64,000 bases of DNA from Excoecaria cochinchinensis (lineage: Eukaryota; Streptophyta; Magnoliopsida; Malpighiales; Euphorbiaceae), in NCBI GenBank assembly GCA_947683425.1, contig CANTUQ010000070.1:3932001-3996000 (forward strand), read 5' to 3'. A model generated the notes under the pieces. That model was not told the DNA's origin and searched no databases. It saw nothing but the letters and a program-made list of their open reading frames with translations. The translations under genes were made by a program, and so were the position numbers. Shown here piece after piece: positions 1 to 11,202 of the stretch; within the stretch, counting starts at the first letter, position 1, and the number at the start of each line of letters is the position of its first letter.

Positions 1-1243
1 CTGGGCAGCCTCCTCAGCCCTCCTCTTAGCAACCTCTTCCACCTCTCGGAAAGTGGCACCGATCGGCGTATCATCTTCGTCCGACTCATCCCGAAGAGTG
101 TGGCGCCGAGTGTGCACCAGCTGAGGAGAGGTCTCAGTCCGAGGCACAGTCTTTTTCCCAGCAGCAGAGGTAGGTGCAGCAGTGGCAGCAGGGGGTGCCG
201 ACGAGATTGGAATGGCCGCGATAGCCGGAGTCATTGTAGAGGCACCGGCTGCACCCCTAGAAGCTCGAAGTTCGGAAGTAAGGACCAATTTCCTCCTTTT
301 TCTTTGCTCCTGGGCCTTCTTCTCTGCCTCGCATTTTTGCCTGATCCGATCGCCAAGTTGTTTGGAGGCTCCGTTCCCACCGGCCATCTCAGCTGCACAA
401 CAAAAAATAAATGAGATAAGTTTTTTCATACACAAAATCCCTTCATAAAGCATAAATAAAGTGCAATGCATGATTGATGCACGATGATTGGGTTTTCTCC
501 CCGATCCTAATGCTCACGTTCTACGTTCTCAGCGTCTTGGGAGCCGGGTGAGCCAAACAGCGTACGCAGAAGGAAACTGGATTCATAAGGCTCTCCATTC
601 CTGGCTACGACGTCCATTAACTTTTTTATGTCCTTCTCGTACATAGGCTGACCGGCGGCTAGGTCCTTCAGAATCTCAACCCTAGCCGATCGGGTGAGGC
701 GCACCCCAAATCCACCTTTCCTCCCCACCAAGAAATACCGTTCTTTGTACCCTTTCATAGTGGTGGGGACGATCATCAATTTCCTCTTTGGGCGGCTTGT
801 AAAGAAATACTCCGTTCCGTCGCTCCGACCCGAGATGTAGAAGAAATGAGTGAAAAGCTCCAGGGTCGGTGCTACCACTTCTATTTTGCAGAGGATTCTG
901 AAGCACGCCACTGATCTCCAGCCGTTCGGATGTAATTGGTTAAGGCGAGACCATACCCCCTCAACACCGCCATTTCGAAGGCGCCCAACAGGAACCTTAG
1001 GCCTGCATCTAGGCTCCGGAGGTGGCAAACGAACTATTCTCTGCCATCTTGGCCGAAGGGCCCTTCCGTCACCGCCATTGAGTCTGAACAGGCCAACACT
1101 GATATCTCATCAAGAAGGCCGTACTTAGAGGGGATTTCGGCCACCTCTCTAGCAGTCAGTCGAGAATGCAACTCGACGGCTGGTTTGTTCTCATACCACT
1201 CTAAAAAGCTTGTGTCCAATGCTTCAGCACTACTGGAGGCCAT
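1..1243 (-). pseudogene. Antisense gene of LTR element R (copy A): PF04195-type protein, 3' part cut by window edge
   Basis: Two exons are visible on the minus strand. Exon 1 runs from the ATG at 1241-1243 to 518 and ends at a GTGAGC donor. Exon 2 starts at 392 after a GTGCAG acceptor and stays open to the window edge. The splice junction preserves the frame. The protein matches, block for block, the antisense gene at 52054-54711, including the conserved stretches SKYG, CHLRSLDAG, HPNGWRSVACF and FFTSRPKRK. Conserved blocks of this kind characterise the plant putative gypsy-type transposon domain family (PF04195). That assignment is from family knowledge, not a search. The copy is broken: TGG has become TAG at 1034-1036, and there is a one-base frameshift near 955, between GYGLA and LNQLHPNG. 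Exon 2 is rich in Ala, Arg, Lys and Glu. A working copy may exist elsewhere in the genome. Confidence 0.6.
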
Positions 1244-1492
1244 CTTCAACAAAAAAGAATGAAGGAAAGGTGCAACTCTCTTTTTTCTAAACGAGATGGG
1301 TATGGGAAGAAAGCAAAAGACGAAATCACAAAGAAAGCAAAAAGGGGAAAAAAGTTACTTACTTGATGAAAAAGACTTAAAAAATTCGAAGGAAGAACAA
1401 AGAATAGTTGCAGAGATCTGGAAATCGAAAGGAGATTTTGACAGAGATTCGCTAGGGATTTCGAAAGTAAAGAAAGAATGCTTTACAGAGTC

Positions 1493-1556
1493 CCCTATTT
1501 ATAGATTGAAGCCTCTCAAAAATGCCAAACGACGCACCATTCAACAAGCGCCACGT
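1493..1556 (-). promoter_or_regulatory. TATA box and G-box upstream of antisense gene, copy A
   Basis: On the minus strand a CTATAAATAGG-type TATA box lies at 1493-1504, about 250 bases upstream of the antisense ATG at 1243. A CACGTG core (G-box) lies further upstream at 1552-1557. Both sit at nearly the same positions in copy B (54943-54953 and 55000-55005), so they are shared by two diverged copies. That they drive antisense transcription is inference. Confidence 0.5.
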
Positions 1557-1770
1557 GTCGAAAGACATTGTGACTCTGCGAACAGCGAAGCGTCGCCCTC
1601 GGTGCGTGCGCAACATTAAATGAAAACAACTGTCCAAGCAGGCGCGTCTCTTCAGAAAAAGCGCCTCCTAAATTCAAAAAGCGCGCCAGTACGCGTCTTC
1701 GGATCGGGAATTTTCAGAACTGATCCCATCCGAACGGACCTTCAAAGGCAATCAACGCCCGATCGGAACT

Positions 1771-1786
1771 TTTGAGGGGGGACAAG
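1771..1786 (+). other. Polypurine tract of LTR element R, copy A
   Basis: A purine-rich run ending GGGGGGACAAG lies directly before the LTR start TGATAA. The same arrangement is found in the complete element before 55238. This is the expected plus-strand primer site. Confidence 0.7.
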
Positions 1787-2253
1787 TGATAACTCAGCAA
1801 ATATCATTTGCTCTAAGGCCCATCCAGCCGGCCCACTCAACTGGCAAGGCCCAAAGCCTATCAGCCAAAGGTATCAGACACGAGCTCCTAGGCAGCGCAC
1901 ATGCCCGATCGGCTGATGTGACCGCCAGTCCCATCAGCCGCCTGACACAAGGCAGCGCCCACGCCTACCACCTGCTCCTTGTTATGTCGCCGAATACCTA
2001 CTCTGACAGCCAGTAATCACACCCCAGGCACTCAAGTGCCCCTCAACTGTCTCATATAAATAGTCCAGCCAACGATGGCTCCAGGTATTGAATTCACGAC
2101 ATTATCTCTCTAAAGCACATTCTCTCTCTAAGCTACTAACTTAAGTTTCGGAGTGCTCACGCCTGGTCCGAACGGGCTCTTCTTATTGCAGGATTTTCTC
2201 ATCCGATCGGATCGCCCTCTCTCCTACAGATAAAGACATTTTTGGATTTATCA
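1787..2253 (+). repeat. 3' LTR of element R, copy A (467 bp)
   Basis: The LTR begins TGATAACTCAGC and ends TTTGGATTTATCA, so it has TG...CA ends with an extended TGATAA/TTATCA inverted repeat. It contains a TATAAATAG promoter box near 2055 and aligns along its length with the LTRs at 48021-48478 and 55238-55695. It is closer to the solo LTR at 28814-29268, with which it shares several insertions and substitutions (subfamily A). The next five bases, GAAAT, would be the target duplication. Its partner lies outside the window. Confidence 0.85.
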
Positions 2254-2748
2254 GAAATTAATTTTGTTTTCATCAATTTCTTCTCTTTAATTTTCTTGAG
2301 ACAAAGAAAATCAATTCTTTGTTATTGGGAATCAATTTAAATTTTCTTCAATTATTTTTCAAGAAATTTTTCTTTTAAATCAAAATCTCTAACTTTATCA
2401 TTTCAAAACCATATTTTACAAATCAAAACAAGGAAAATCCATCATATTTTTTCCATCGAATCCGAAATCTGAGGGTAAACATTCTAGACTCGATCTCTTG
2501 ATTTAGTTTTTATTTTCATCATTTTTACTAACATTTAAATTAGTAAACATGTAGATCTACATATTTGTTGTTGATTTATTTATTTTATGTCATTTTAGAT
2601 GTAGATCTAACTTTTAATATTATTCTTCGATGTAGATCTAACTTTTAATTTCGTTATTTGTTCCCATTTTCTTTTAATTGTTCATCCTTATTATCATTAT
2701 TGTCATTGTTCATCATTATTTTCATTGTTATTATATATTATTGTTGTT

Positions 2749-2817
<69 letters not shown>

Positions 2818-4395
2818 TACCTATTTACTTATTTTTTTGTTATTATCATCACTATATATGTCATTAGTATATTGTTATTAGTGTTATTTATTGTTACTAT
2901 CATCGTTTATCGTTATTATTGTTGTTATTATTTTTGTTGTTGTTGTTATTGTTATTATTATTACTTTATGTTTTAAATAGTTATCTATTAATTTGTTAAT
3001 TCATTTTAATATGTGATTTAATTTATTTATCACATGCTGCATTGTTATAAATGTCTAATTGATTTTCTTGTTTCGATTACTAACATTAAGTTTATTTGTG
3101 TTTGTTGTCGGTGTCAAATACTTGTGTTCTCCTGTTTGAGCACCCGTACGAATGAAGGAGGAGATCCAAGGAGTTGTTATTTTTTATTGTACTTGTTATT
3201 TTTCCTTTATTTGTTTTATTGAGTTATTAGGCATGTAATAATTAATTGAACCATTTATTTTATGCACGCTTAATAAAAAATCACACAAAAATATTTTTAC
3301 AAATAAAATTGGATTTTCTAATAAAATGGGACCAATGTCCTAGTTTTTTTTTATCCAAAAATAAATTGTCACTTTAAAATGATTTTCTTTAATTGCGCAT
3401 GAGAGGACCAACATTCTCAACACTAATAAATACCCCGTTTTATGTATGATTTATATTTTATTTACAATGGGAGTTGTATTCCGCCCCTAGTTTTATTGTA
3501 ATTTATTTTTATCTTTATTTTTATATTTATTTATCGTTTTATATGTGAGTGATATGCGCTTTAATAAACTGCATTAATTGTGTGAGATGAAAAATGAAAT
3601 TTTATAATTTAAAAACTCATTTATAATTAACCAAGGCACCAATAAGTGTGAAATTCCGGACACCATCTCTGGTTTAGACCGATAAGAGGTTAAACTTTTT
3701 CAATTTCTTGTAAATTGGGTGGCGACTCCAAAATACCTCAAAAGTGCCTAAAGGTGTTATGGCGATGGATGGTCCTTTTCAATGTTCTATTGTAAAAGGA
3801 GGTGCCGAAAATATCTCATAACACCTAAGATCGGAAAAGACGCGAACCAATCCCTCGAATCCTAAAAGCGGATTCCCAAAGAGGGCCTTGCTGGTTCCGG
3901 CGCGCGTCACACTCCTTATTTTGTTCAAGGCAAAACTAAAGGTATTATTATGTTAATATACTTAAAATCAAAATTTATTTTATGACTAACTTGATTTTCA
4001 TTTTTGAATTGCAAGGGCTGTTAATTTTAAAATATAATTTCGAACAACATTTTAAAGGTAAATTATTATTATTTTATTTATTTTAAAAAATAAAATATAT
4101 TTATGCAGCGGTCATTAAATTTTTCATGTGACTTTATTTAATTGATTTATAAAATTTTTCATACTATGAAGCATATAATATGTTTGGAAACGTAATTGAT
4201 AAGCGGTTTTATGTTATTATGTCAGTTGTTATATTGATATTAAGAAATTTTATATTTACAGTCAATGCATGTATTTTAATTATTTGACGATAAATCAGTA
4301 TGAAAATAGTTAATTAAATAAAATAATATATTATATATTAAATTATAAAAATAAAAATATAGTTTTTATATAACATTTATTTATATAAATTTCAT
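2254..4395. other. AT-rich stretch with LTR-like debris, no gene
   Basis: No coding sequence can be supported here. At about 3640-3940 there is a more GC-rich block containing GTGGCGACTCC and GGCGCGCGTCACAC, which resembles the 3' part of LTRs in the Tat/Ogre branch of Ty3 elements. I could not find matching ends or a target duplication, so this is only a likely retroelement remnant. It may have removed the left end of MULE1. Confidence 0.35.
2752..2817 (+). repeat. (ATT)n microsatellite, about 22 units
   Basis: An uninterrupted run of ATT trinucleotides lies inside a wider TTA/TTG-rich zone (about 2660-2975). Open frames across it encode only poly-Tyr, poly-Ile or poly-Leu and are not genes. 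Confidence 0.95.
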
Positions 4396-4405
4396 ATTAT
4401 AGATA

Positions 4406-4771
4406 GTGAACACGTATTTAGCACCAAAAGCAATGATGAGTGATGTAGCAAAGGCAATAGTCAAAGAAAAATGGAATGATTTGTACAACAGTCGAATTGA
4501 AAAAGAAATGACAATATGTGATCATATTATCAAAATAAGTAAAAAATTACAAGATATTATTATGGATAGATATCCTATGACGGAGGCAAAAAAGGTTGAG
4601 TCTATTTGGATGACACTACCAAAAACTTATTTAGTACCTATCATGAAAATTTAGAATATGCCTCATGTAACAAAATATGAGAAATTAGTTCTCATATTTG
4701 TGAACGATGTTATTGAAATCAGTGAAGAAAATTTATTAAAAGTCAGGGATACAATGGCAATGTCTCAATGA
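4406..4771 (+). pseudogene. Copia-gag-like fragment
   Basis: An 82-residue open frame and its continuation past a stop at 4652-4654 read like the UBN2-type gag of plant Ty1/copia elements. There is a WNDLYNSR segment, a middle helix-rich part, then LPKTYLVPIM (the usual LP-x-SY block) and an E-rich end (ISEENLLKVRDTM) that stops at TGA 4769-4771. No protease, integrase or reverse transcriptase follows. It sits just left of the MULE1 PMD gene and may be a captured or inserted scrap. The call rests on pattern likeness alone. Confidence 0.35.
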
Positions 4772-5137
4772 ACTTGTTGTATGTGGTATAATTATAATAA
4801 ATGGCCTAAATATTATGTCCATTAGAACATAAAATATAATTAGGCATGTATGAATAAAAATGTCAGCGATCTAAAGTTTTATAATAATTATCGGCTATCA
4901 ATTATTTTATGAAATTATGTCATATTTTTTTATTATTATTACATAATAATTTATGAAATAAAGTATAATATATAGTCGAAAGTTAGATAATAAAATATTG
5001 ATGATGTATAAATAAAATAATTTAAAATTATTATAACAAGAAATAAAATTAGTATGAACAAATATAAGATAAACAAATAAATAAAATTTAATAACCCATT
5101 TAACATGTATGATGTAAAAATTGATCCAGGTTTTGAC

Positions 5138-7260
5138 ATGGATCGACATATAGGAGCTGCAAAAATAAATTTGGCTCCTATTAATAGGGAATTGCTTACA
5201 TTTTAAGGGAGGCACGGATCTAATGTAATATGAAAAAATTCAGTAATTTTTTAGTTATAAATATATATTAAATAAGAAGTTTTAATTTATTTATTTATAT
5301 TTATTTTATGATTTGACTCGTTTTATTTATACTAAAGGTTGAGAGGGATTTGTTGAGGACAAGAAGGTGTAGTGTAGATGAACGCTATACATCTATTGAC
5401 CAGAGAATTTTATCTTATATAAGGGCAGTTGGTTTGCTTGGAGTACTTAATATTTGTGTGACATATTTATATTGACATTTAATCACGTCACTTGTTGAGA
5501 GGTGGCGACTTGAAACACACACATTTCATCTAACATGTGGTAAAACCACAATTACCCTTCAAGATGTTGAAATTTTAACAGGTTTACCAATCGAAGGTGA
5601 ATTTGTGACTGGAAGAACAAATATGGATTGACCAGCAATTTGTCATGATCTACTTGGAGCAGTTCCTCCTGTGAATGATCTGTGCGGAGGGAAAGTGAAA
5701 TTGACATGGTTGGATGCAAACTTTAGCAAAGTGCCTAACAATGCAACACCTGAAGTGATACGACAATATGCTTATGCATGGATGCTGAGATGTTTTGGTG
5801 AAATGTTATTTGCATCACAAAATTCATCATTGTTCCACTTAATATTCCTATCTCTTCTAGAAGATTTGGAATCTATTGGCCAATATAGTTGGAGTTAGCA
5901 TGTCTAGCTTGGCTGTATAGAGATCTATGCAGGGCCAAGCGTCCCGATACAAAAGGAATTGCTGGATATTTATAACTCTTACAAATGTGGGCGTGGAAGA
6001 GACTTCCCTAATTTAGACCTGAACATATATATCCATACACGATAAATCAAAGCATGCCTTACGGATTCAAGTATCACTGGCATATTTAAAATAAAATAAT
6101 TTTTGTGAAAGTTTAATTGTTAAAAATTAAATGTTTTTTTTAACGGGGAGGTTTTATTAGGTGAGCACAATAACTGGACATGTGTAAAATTCACATTTAT
6201 AGGATGGATATGAATATATATCAAGAAATATTACACACGCAGTCCACTGAATAGGTTCGTAGTAAAATAGTACCCATAATACATTTAAATTAAAACTATC
6301 TATTACTTATAAAATAATAATTATTTTTATTTTGTTTTGCAGTTTGAGTGGGAGCCTAATAATAATATAATCCATTTGCTCCCAGATTATTGCAAAAGTT
6401 GTCAGTCCTGCTGGATGTCTATTATTCCACTAATCTATTTGCGTATAATTGAGTGGCACCGTCCAGATAGAGTAATGAGACAATTTGATTTTAACCAACC
6501 AATTCCTTCTCCATTGATGGTACAAGACAACTTACATATGATAGACTTGCGGAGCCAAAATCAGTTGAATTGGATTGCTGAATTTTCTATATTCATAAAT
6601 GAGTGGAACAACTATCACACCCCGTGTTATTTTTGCCCAAAAGCCTAGGCATCAATTAAATAATCGATTTGAATACATGCAGTGGTATATACAACACACG
6701 AGGCGTTGGATAACCCCAAGTGGAGCATCCCATGCAACAATTATAAGTATTTCATTTGGATTATTTTATATGATGAAAAATAATTTTGGAGGTTGTATGA
6801 CATATTTTTGGGTTTAATTATAAATTTAATTATTTTAGATTGATGGTGTTGAAAGATTAGTACGTGATAAAGGTGATACCTTAACCAATGGAAGGATAAT
6901 GGAAAGCATATTTGCTGCAGTAGGTCATGACAATTGATTATTAACTGATTATCCAAGGCAGCCGGGTCCAAATCCAATCAACATACCATCGATAGAAACT
7001 CAGTTTGAAGACTTCCAGACTCAATGACATAGAAGGGGGATGATTGATAGGCGTGCGAGTATCCCAGATAGATATTATGATCCAAATATAACGCAAATTT
7101 CAGCACCCTTGTCATGGCCTTTTCATGACATTTAATCTCCGCATGAACAATGCGCGACACAAACTCCAGGCCGAAATGTGTCATCCTATGAAGTCGGGTC
7201 AACGAGTTATAATCAGGCTGATGTAGGTGGCTCAAGCTATCAAAATATAGGGATACCCCT
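5138..7260 (+). pseudogene. PMD (plant mobile domain) gene of MULE1, broken
   Basis: Exons can be placed by comparison with MULE2. Exon 1 starts at the ATG at 5138. Exon 2 runs from about 5339 and includes LITSLVERWRLETHTFHLTCG and ILTGLPIEG. A later exon runs from about 6342 (FEWEPNNNIIHLLPD, IEWHRPDRVMRQF). A last exon runs from about 6839 (DGVERLVRDKGDTLTNGRIM), with a basic, Pro-rich tail (SIPDRYYDPNITQISAP) near 7050. Such proteins are the aminotransferase-like plant mobile domain family, often annotated as PP7 long-form homologs, seen in Mutator elements and in host MAIN-like genes. In-frame stops occur at about 5201, 5473, 5629, 5896 and 7025, so this copy is dead. It keeps the 3' exon that MULE2 has lost. 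Confidence 0.7.
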
Positions 7261-9710
7261 TCTACGTCTTTTCCCTTGCTCTTCTTATTTTTCGTCCTTA
7301 TCGTGAAAGGCCCATTATCAAAACTTTCAACTCTATGACCAATAACCTTTTGAGCACGCTTTCCCATCTCTTCCATACATTTTTGAGTGTAAGTGTTGCC
7401 TGCTACTATCTGAGCTCGATATATGCACCTTCTATTGTCAAAAAATTTAACCAGTCGTGCAAATACGTGCTCAACTACACTACAAATATGCATCATCCTT
7501 ACACCTTTTAAAGCACTATTAACACTTTCAGCAATGGTCGTAGTAGCATTGCCATATCTGTGCCCATTATCATGCGACAACACCCATTTTTTCAAATCGT
7601 TTTGCATGGCCCAATTGTAGGAGTCAACATCAAGTTCCTTTATCTCTTCCATTCGTTTAACAAACATTCAGGGTTGGAAGTTATTTCCTGCCAATTATAT
7701 ATAACATGTATATTAATAAAGTTTTCATACTTTAACATATAAGCCAATATTTCATTATTATAAAATAAATATAAGTGACATACCGGCTTTATATAACATG
7801 CCCTTAATTTTGGAATTTTTATATGTGGTATTGTAGTTGCTGACAAAGTGGCACAGATAGTAACGAAAAAACGCTAATAGCACATTCCAGCTATTGATAT
7901 CATCACAAAACAATGCCAAAATGCCCACATGCTGGTCAGAAATAACAGTTATACCTGACTGCTTAGTCACATACCGCCTGATGCATGTCATGAACCAACT
8001 CCAAATTGACTTATTTTTACCTTTAATCATAGCAAATGCTACCGGGTACAAGTAATTATTACTATCAATAGTACTTGCAATCAAAAGAGTTTGATGGAAC
8101 TTGCCTGTCATGAATGTACCACCAATCAGCAATACTGGCTTGTAGTGTGATAGCCTGTCTATACTTGGCTTAAACACCCAAAGGAGCCTCCTGAATTGCT
8201 TACAATTTTGTTGTACATTATCGTCAATAACAAAAACCTGAATTTTACCTCTCCATAGCTTTCAGATAATATGGCAACGTTCCATACGAATCCTCATAGC
8301 TGCTAAATATCTCCTCCAGCACCTTAGTCTTTGCATACCAAGCCTTGCTATGTGATACGTCATAGTTGAAACGACTCCTGATGTCAGCCATTATAACACT
8401 AATATTTAGATCAGGTGTTGCACTAACTATCTCTAAGATGCAATCACAAATGATTTGTGCATCTAATTGTCTATACTGTTGAGAAACCAGTGATGCAATA
8501 CAGTTGTGGGATGCCTTATATACACTGATAATCCAGTAAGGAGATATCCTTTTTTTACGGGTCGTAGTCTCCATGGACAACCTATATCATTGACTCGCGA
8601 GCAACAAACCACCCAATATGATGGCTTCAATTCTGAATAATGTTTCTTATAAAGTTATTGAATTGAATTCAATAACTTTATAAGAAACATTATTCAGAAT
8701 TGAAAATTTCTTTGCACATGCCTTCACTTCATCCTTTGATGTGAATGCCAAGCTTTCGCATAATTCAGATACATCATCTCATCTTAACATTGGTGAATCA
8801 TTAGACATATTAATCTCAACTTTTGCAAAATTAACATTTGTGTAATACCCTGATGGAAATTGAAATTGTGAAATATCATACTGTCCACCCACATCATTTC
8901 TGAGATCATTTATGTTCAGGTTCTGAAGGCCTTCTGTCACATATGTTGAACTACTTTGAACAAATTGGTCATCTCTTCTAGTAGCGATTTCATCAATAGC
9001 ATCATTCAAGTCTATCTCCTCATCGTCCTCATCTGGATCTAAACTTGGAGAAATGTATCCGTTATTAGCACGATTGATATCGTGACATGCAACGTCTCAA
9101 CCCTAGAACCTAAGGCAAAATTCATTTCGTTTTGCCCTCTAAACTCTCTTATAAAACTTGCTTTTATAGTTTCCAAATCATCAACGCCTTCACATTGTGC
9201 TGGATCCTCAAACTGTGTACTAAAATCGGACCGACTTTCGCTTGCAAAATTCTGATTACCACCAAATACATTTCTCTCGTCAACCATCGGTATGGAATCT
9301 CTAACAACATTGGTATTCAACTGATCAACATTATTTAACACATTTGTTCGTCTCCAATTACAATTTGTTCAGTATCAACAATTAGCTCCGCAACAGTATA
9401 TCCAGGAAACGTAACAAAATTTTCATAAATTTGATTAATGTCATCATCATCAATTATATACATAAGTGTCCAAGAATACGACCCTTGATTGCTAATATAA
9501 CACTTATATATCACTCTGCTAACCCTCACATCCACAGCTAAATCCAATTTAACTGATATCTTATGAACAAATTCTGCAAATGTCGGTTTGCTTCTTAGCT
9601 TCAATCTCCTCGATCTTTTTCGAGGAGTTTAAAGTATCATACTGATAACCGGCTATACCCCATATTGATTGTCCTCCATTATGAATTATAAATATTGCTT
9701 GAATCGACAT
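7250..9710 (-). pseudogene. MuDR-type transposase of MULE1, broken and lacking SWIM domain
   Basis: The minus-strand frames align with the MULE2 transposase. The start is MSIQAIFIIHNGGQ at 9710, followed by a PB1-like N-terminal part, a MuDR DNA-binding domain around 8400-8800, a MULE catalytic block (LIGGTF, ISDQHVGI) and the conserved AESVNSALKGVRMM block. Lesions include frameshifts near 9600, 9340 and 9030 and a 38-bp inverted duplication at 8628-8702. The first catalytic Asp is also lost (LIDGTF reads LIGGTF near 8120). Homology stops at about 7250, just before the SWIM zinc finger, where the convergent PMD gene's 3' end begins. A deletion appears to have removed the region between the two genes. 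Confidence 0.75.
8628..8702. repeat. Perfect 75-bp palindrome (37-bp arms, 1-base centre)
   Basis: Arms of 37 bases run from CAATTCTGAATAATG to GTTATTGAATT and back as an exact reverse complement, around a single G at 8665. The left arm, read on the minus strand, is transposase coding sequence (KKFSILNNVSYKV in MULE2), and the coding sequence resumes right after the palindrome. So 38 bases of coding sequence were copied in inverted orientation into the gene. Confidence 0.95.
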
Positions 9711-10689
9711 TTTGTAATTCCTACATTAAATGTAAATATTTTATAATTAATGCATCATTTTACTATTTTCGGATTCTAAATACTTTCCACAAATTTTAAA
9801 CTCATTGATAAATTTAACCATTTTATGCAACTATTTTTTAAATTTTTTATTCCCTTAACAAATATATTTTATATAAATATTTTGTACTAATTAGTTCACT
9901 AACTCTCCAAATTAAAATTTTAATTCAATTCTTAACTCCTAAAATTTATTTTTTTCTTCCAGATTTACAATACTTTTTTAATATAATATAATATTATATA
10001 TGTGGACTACATATTTATCTCTTCATAAATATTTCAACTTTTTAAACTAATTACTCTTTTAATCTACTAAATTTATACCTTAATTGACTTCTAAAACTTA
10101 ATTTTAATTCACTTGTAAAAATTATAAATAATAAATTCACATATCAATATAGTTTCATATATTCCTAGTTATCAGAAAATGACAATATAAAACTAAAAAA
10201 ATTTAACTAAATTCAGACAACTAATTACTCTACAAATATTGACGATTATAATTTATTTAAATAAACTATAAAAAAACATATGCTGAATAATTATCTTAAC
10301 TTAGCTTAAACCAAGTTTATTTTTCAAAAATAAAATAAATATTAATAACTCGCCTTTTAAAATATTGATCGGAAGTATATTGCAAATTTAATAGCGCATG
10401 CAATTTAAAAATAAAAATAAAGTTAGTCATACATTAAAATTTCATTAACAAAAATAATTTATACTTTATTCACATAACAATACCTTTTTTTAACCTTGAA
10501 CAAAATAAGAAGATATTGTCTTAATTATGTAATAATTAAAATAAGAATGGATAAGTAAAAGAATGAAATTGTGGAGTGGGAAGGCAACGAGAGCTGAAGG
10601 CAACAAGGAGAAGGAAAAAAAGCAAATGGCAAGGCAGCACAGAAAATGGAATTGGGAAATATTTAAAGCTAAAAAAAAAATTATTTTAT
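9711..10689. other. AT-rich interior of MULE1 between transposase and right end
   Basis: I see no gene in this stretch. It corresponds to the leader region of the transposase. A TTTAATGTAG acceptor just before the ATG at 9710 suggests a leader intron, as in MULE2. The short frames at 10490-10748 are not conserved and are not taken as genes. Confidence 0.5.
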
Positions 10690-11202
10690 GTTTTATAGAC
10701 CCGTGCCTTTTACAGGCACGAGTCTGGTGTGGCTGCAACGCACAGTAAGATATGTGCGCTGCAGCCTTTGACTGGATTTAAAAAAAAATAAAAGTCAGAA
10801 AACAGCAACCTAAATTGCCGTTTTCTATCAGTTCGGATCCCACACGGACTGACTTCGGTCAATGCGCAAAACGACCGTTTTACACCTTGTCAGAAAATAA
10901 CAACTTAGGTTGCCTTTTTTCTGTCAGTCTGGGTCTCACCAGAACTGTCTTCGGTCAACCGTTTAGCATCTTGGAAAAAAAATAATTATGTCAGAAAACG
11001 GCAACCTAAATTACATTTTTCTGTCAGTTTGGGTCCCACCCGGACCCCTGAATCTGTCTAATTTTGATAGAACCCACACTGACAGAAAACGGCAATTTAG
11101 GTTGCTATTTTCTGACACCCCATCTTCTTAATTATTTTTATTATGGCACCAGTTTTCTAAATTCCTTTGGTTTTTACACTAAAAGAAAAAAAAAAAAACC
11201 CC
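10690..11202. repeat. MULE1 right terminal region with tandem hairpin repeats
   Basis: The region opens with two hairpins: GACCCGTGCC pairs with GGCACGAGTC (10699-10725), and GGCTGCA pairs with TGCAGCC (10731-10766). Then a roughly 91-101-bp unit starting GTCAGAAAA repeats from 10794, 10889, 10990 and 11081. Each unit holds an inverted repeat of the type TCAGAAAACGGCAA / TTGCCGTTTTCTGA. The last 100 bases match the end of MULE2. Confidence 0.75.

Larger units (their letters stand above)
5138..11202. mobile_element. MULE1: decayed Mutator-like element with PMD gene and transposase, left end not found
   Basis: The element has the same gene order as MULE2: a PMD gene on + (5138-7260) converging on a MuDR transposase on - (about 7250-9710). 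The right end is recognisable. The last 120 bases align with those of MULE2 (GACACCCCA, GGCACCA, an A-run, then CCC), ending at 11202. The following nine bases, TCTTAATAA, would be the target duplication. I could not find the matching left terminal repeat or duplication upstream of 5138, so the start given is only the first recognisable coding position. Both genes carry many lesions. Confidence 0.75.

Noticed and set aside
1786..2016. 76-codon frame, with similar frames at 48020-48253 and 55237-55470
   Set aside because: These are LTR sequence repeated in every family R copy. The frames come from the GC-rich LTR start and are not genes.
2658..2976. Overlapping frames rich in Tyr, Ile and Leu
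   Set aside because: They are translations of the (ATT)n microsatellite, without any conserved domain.
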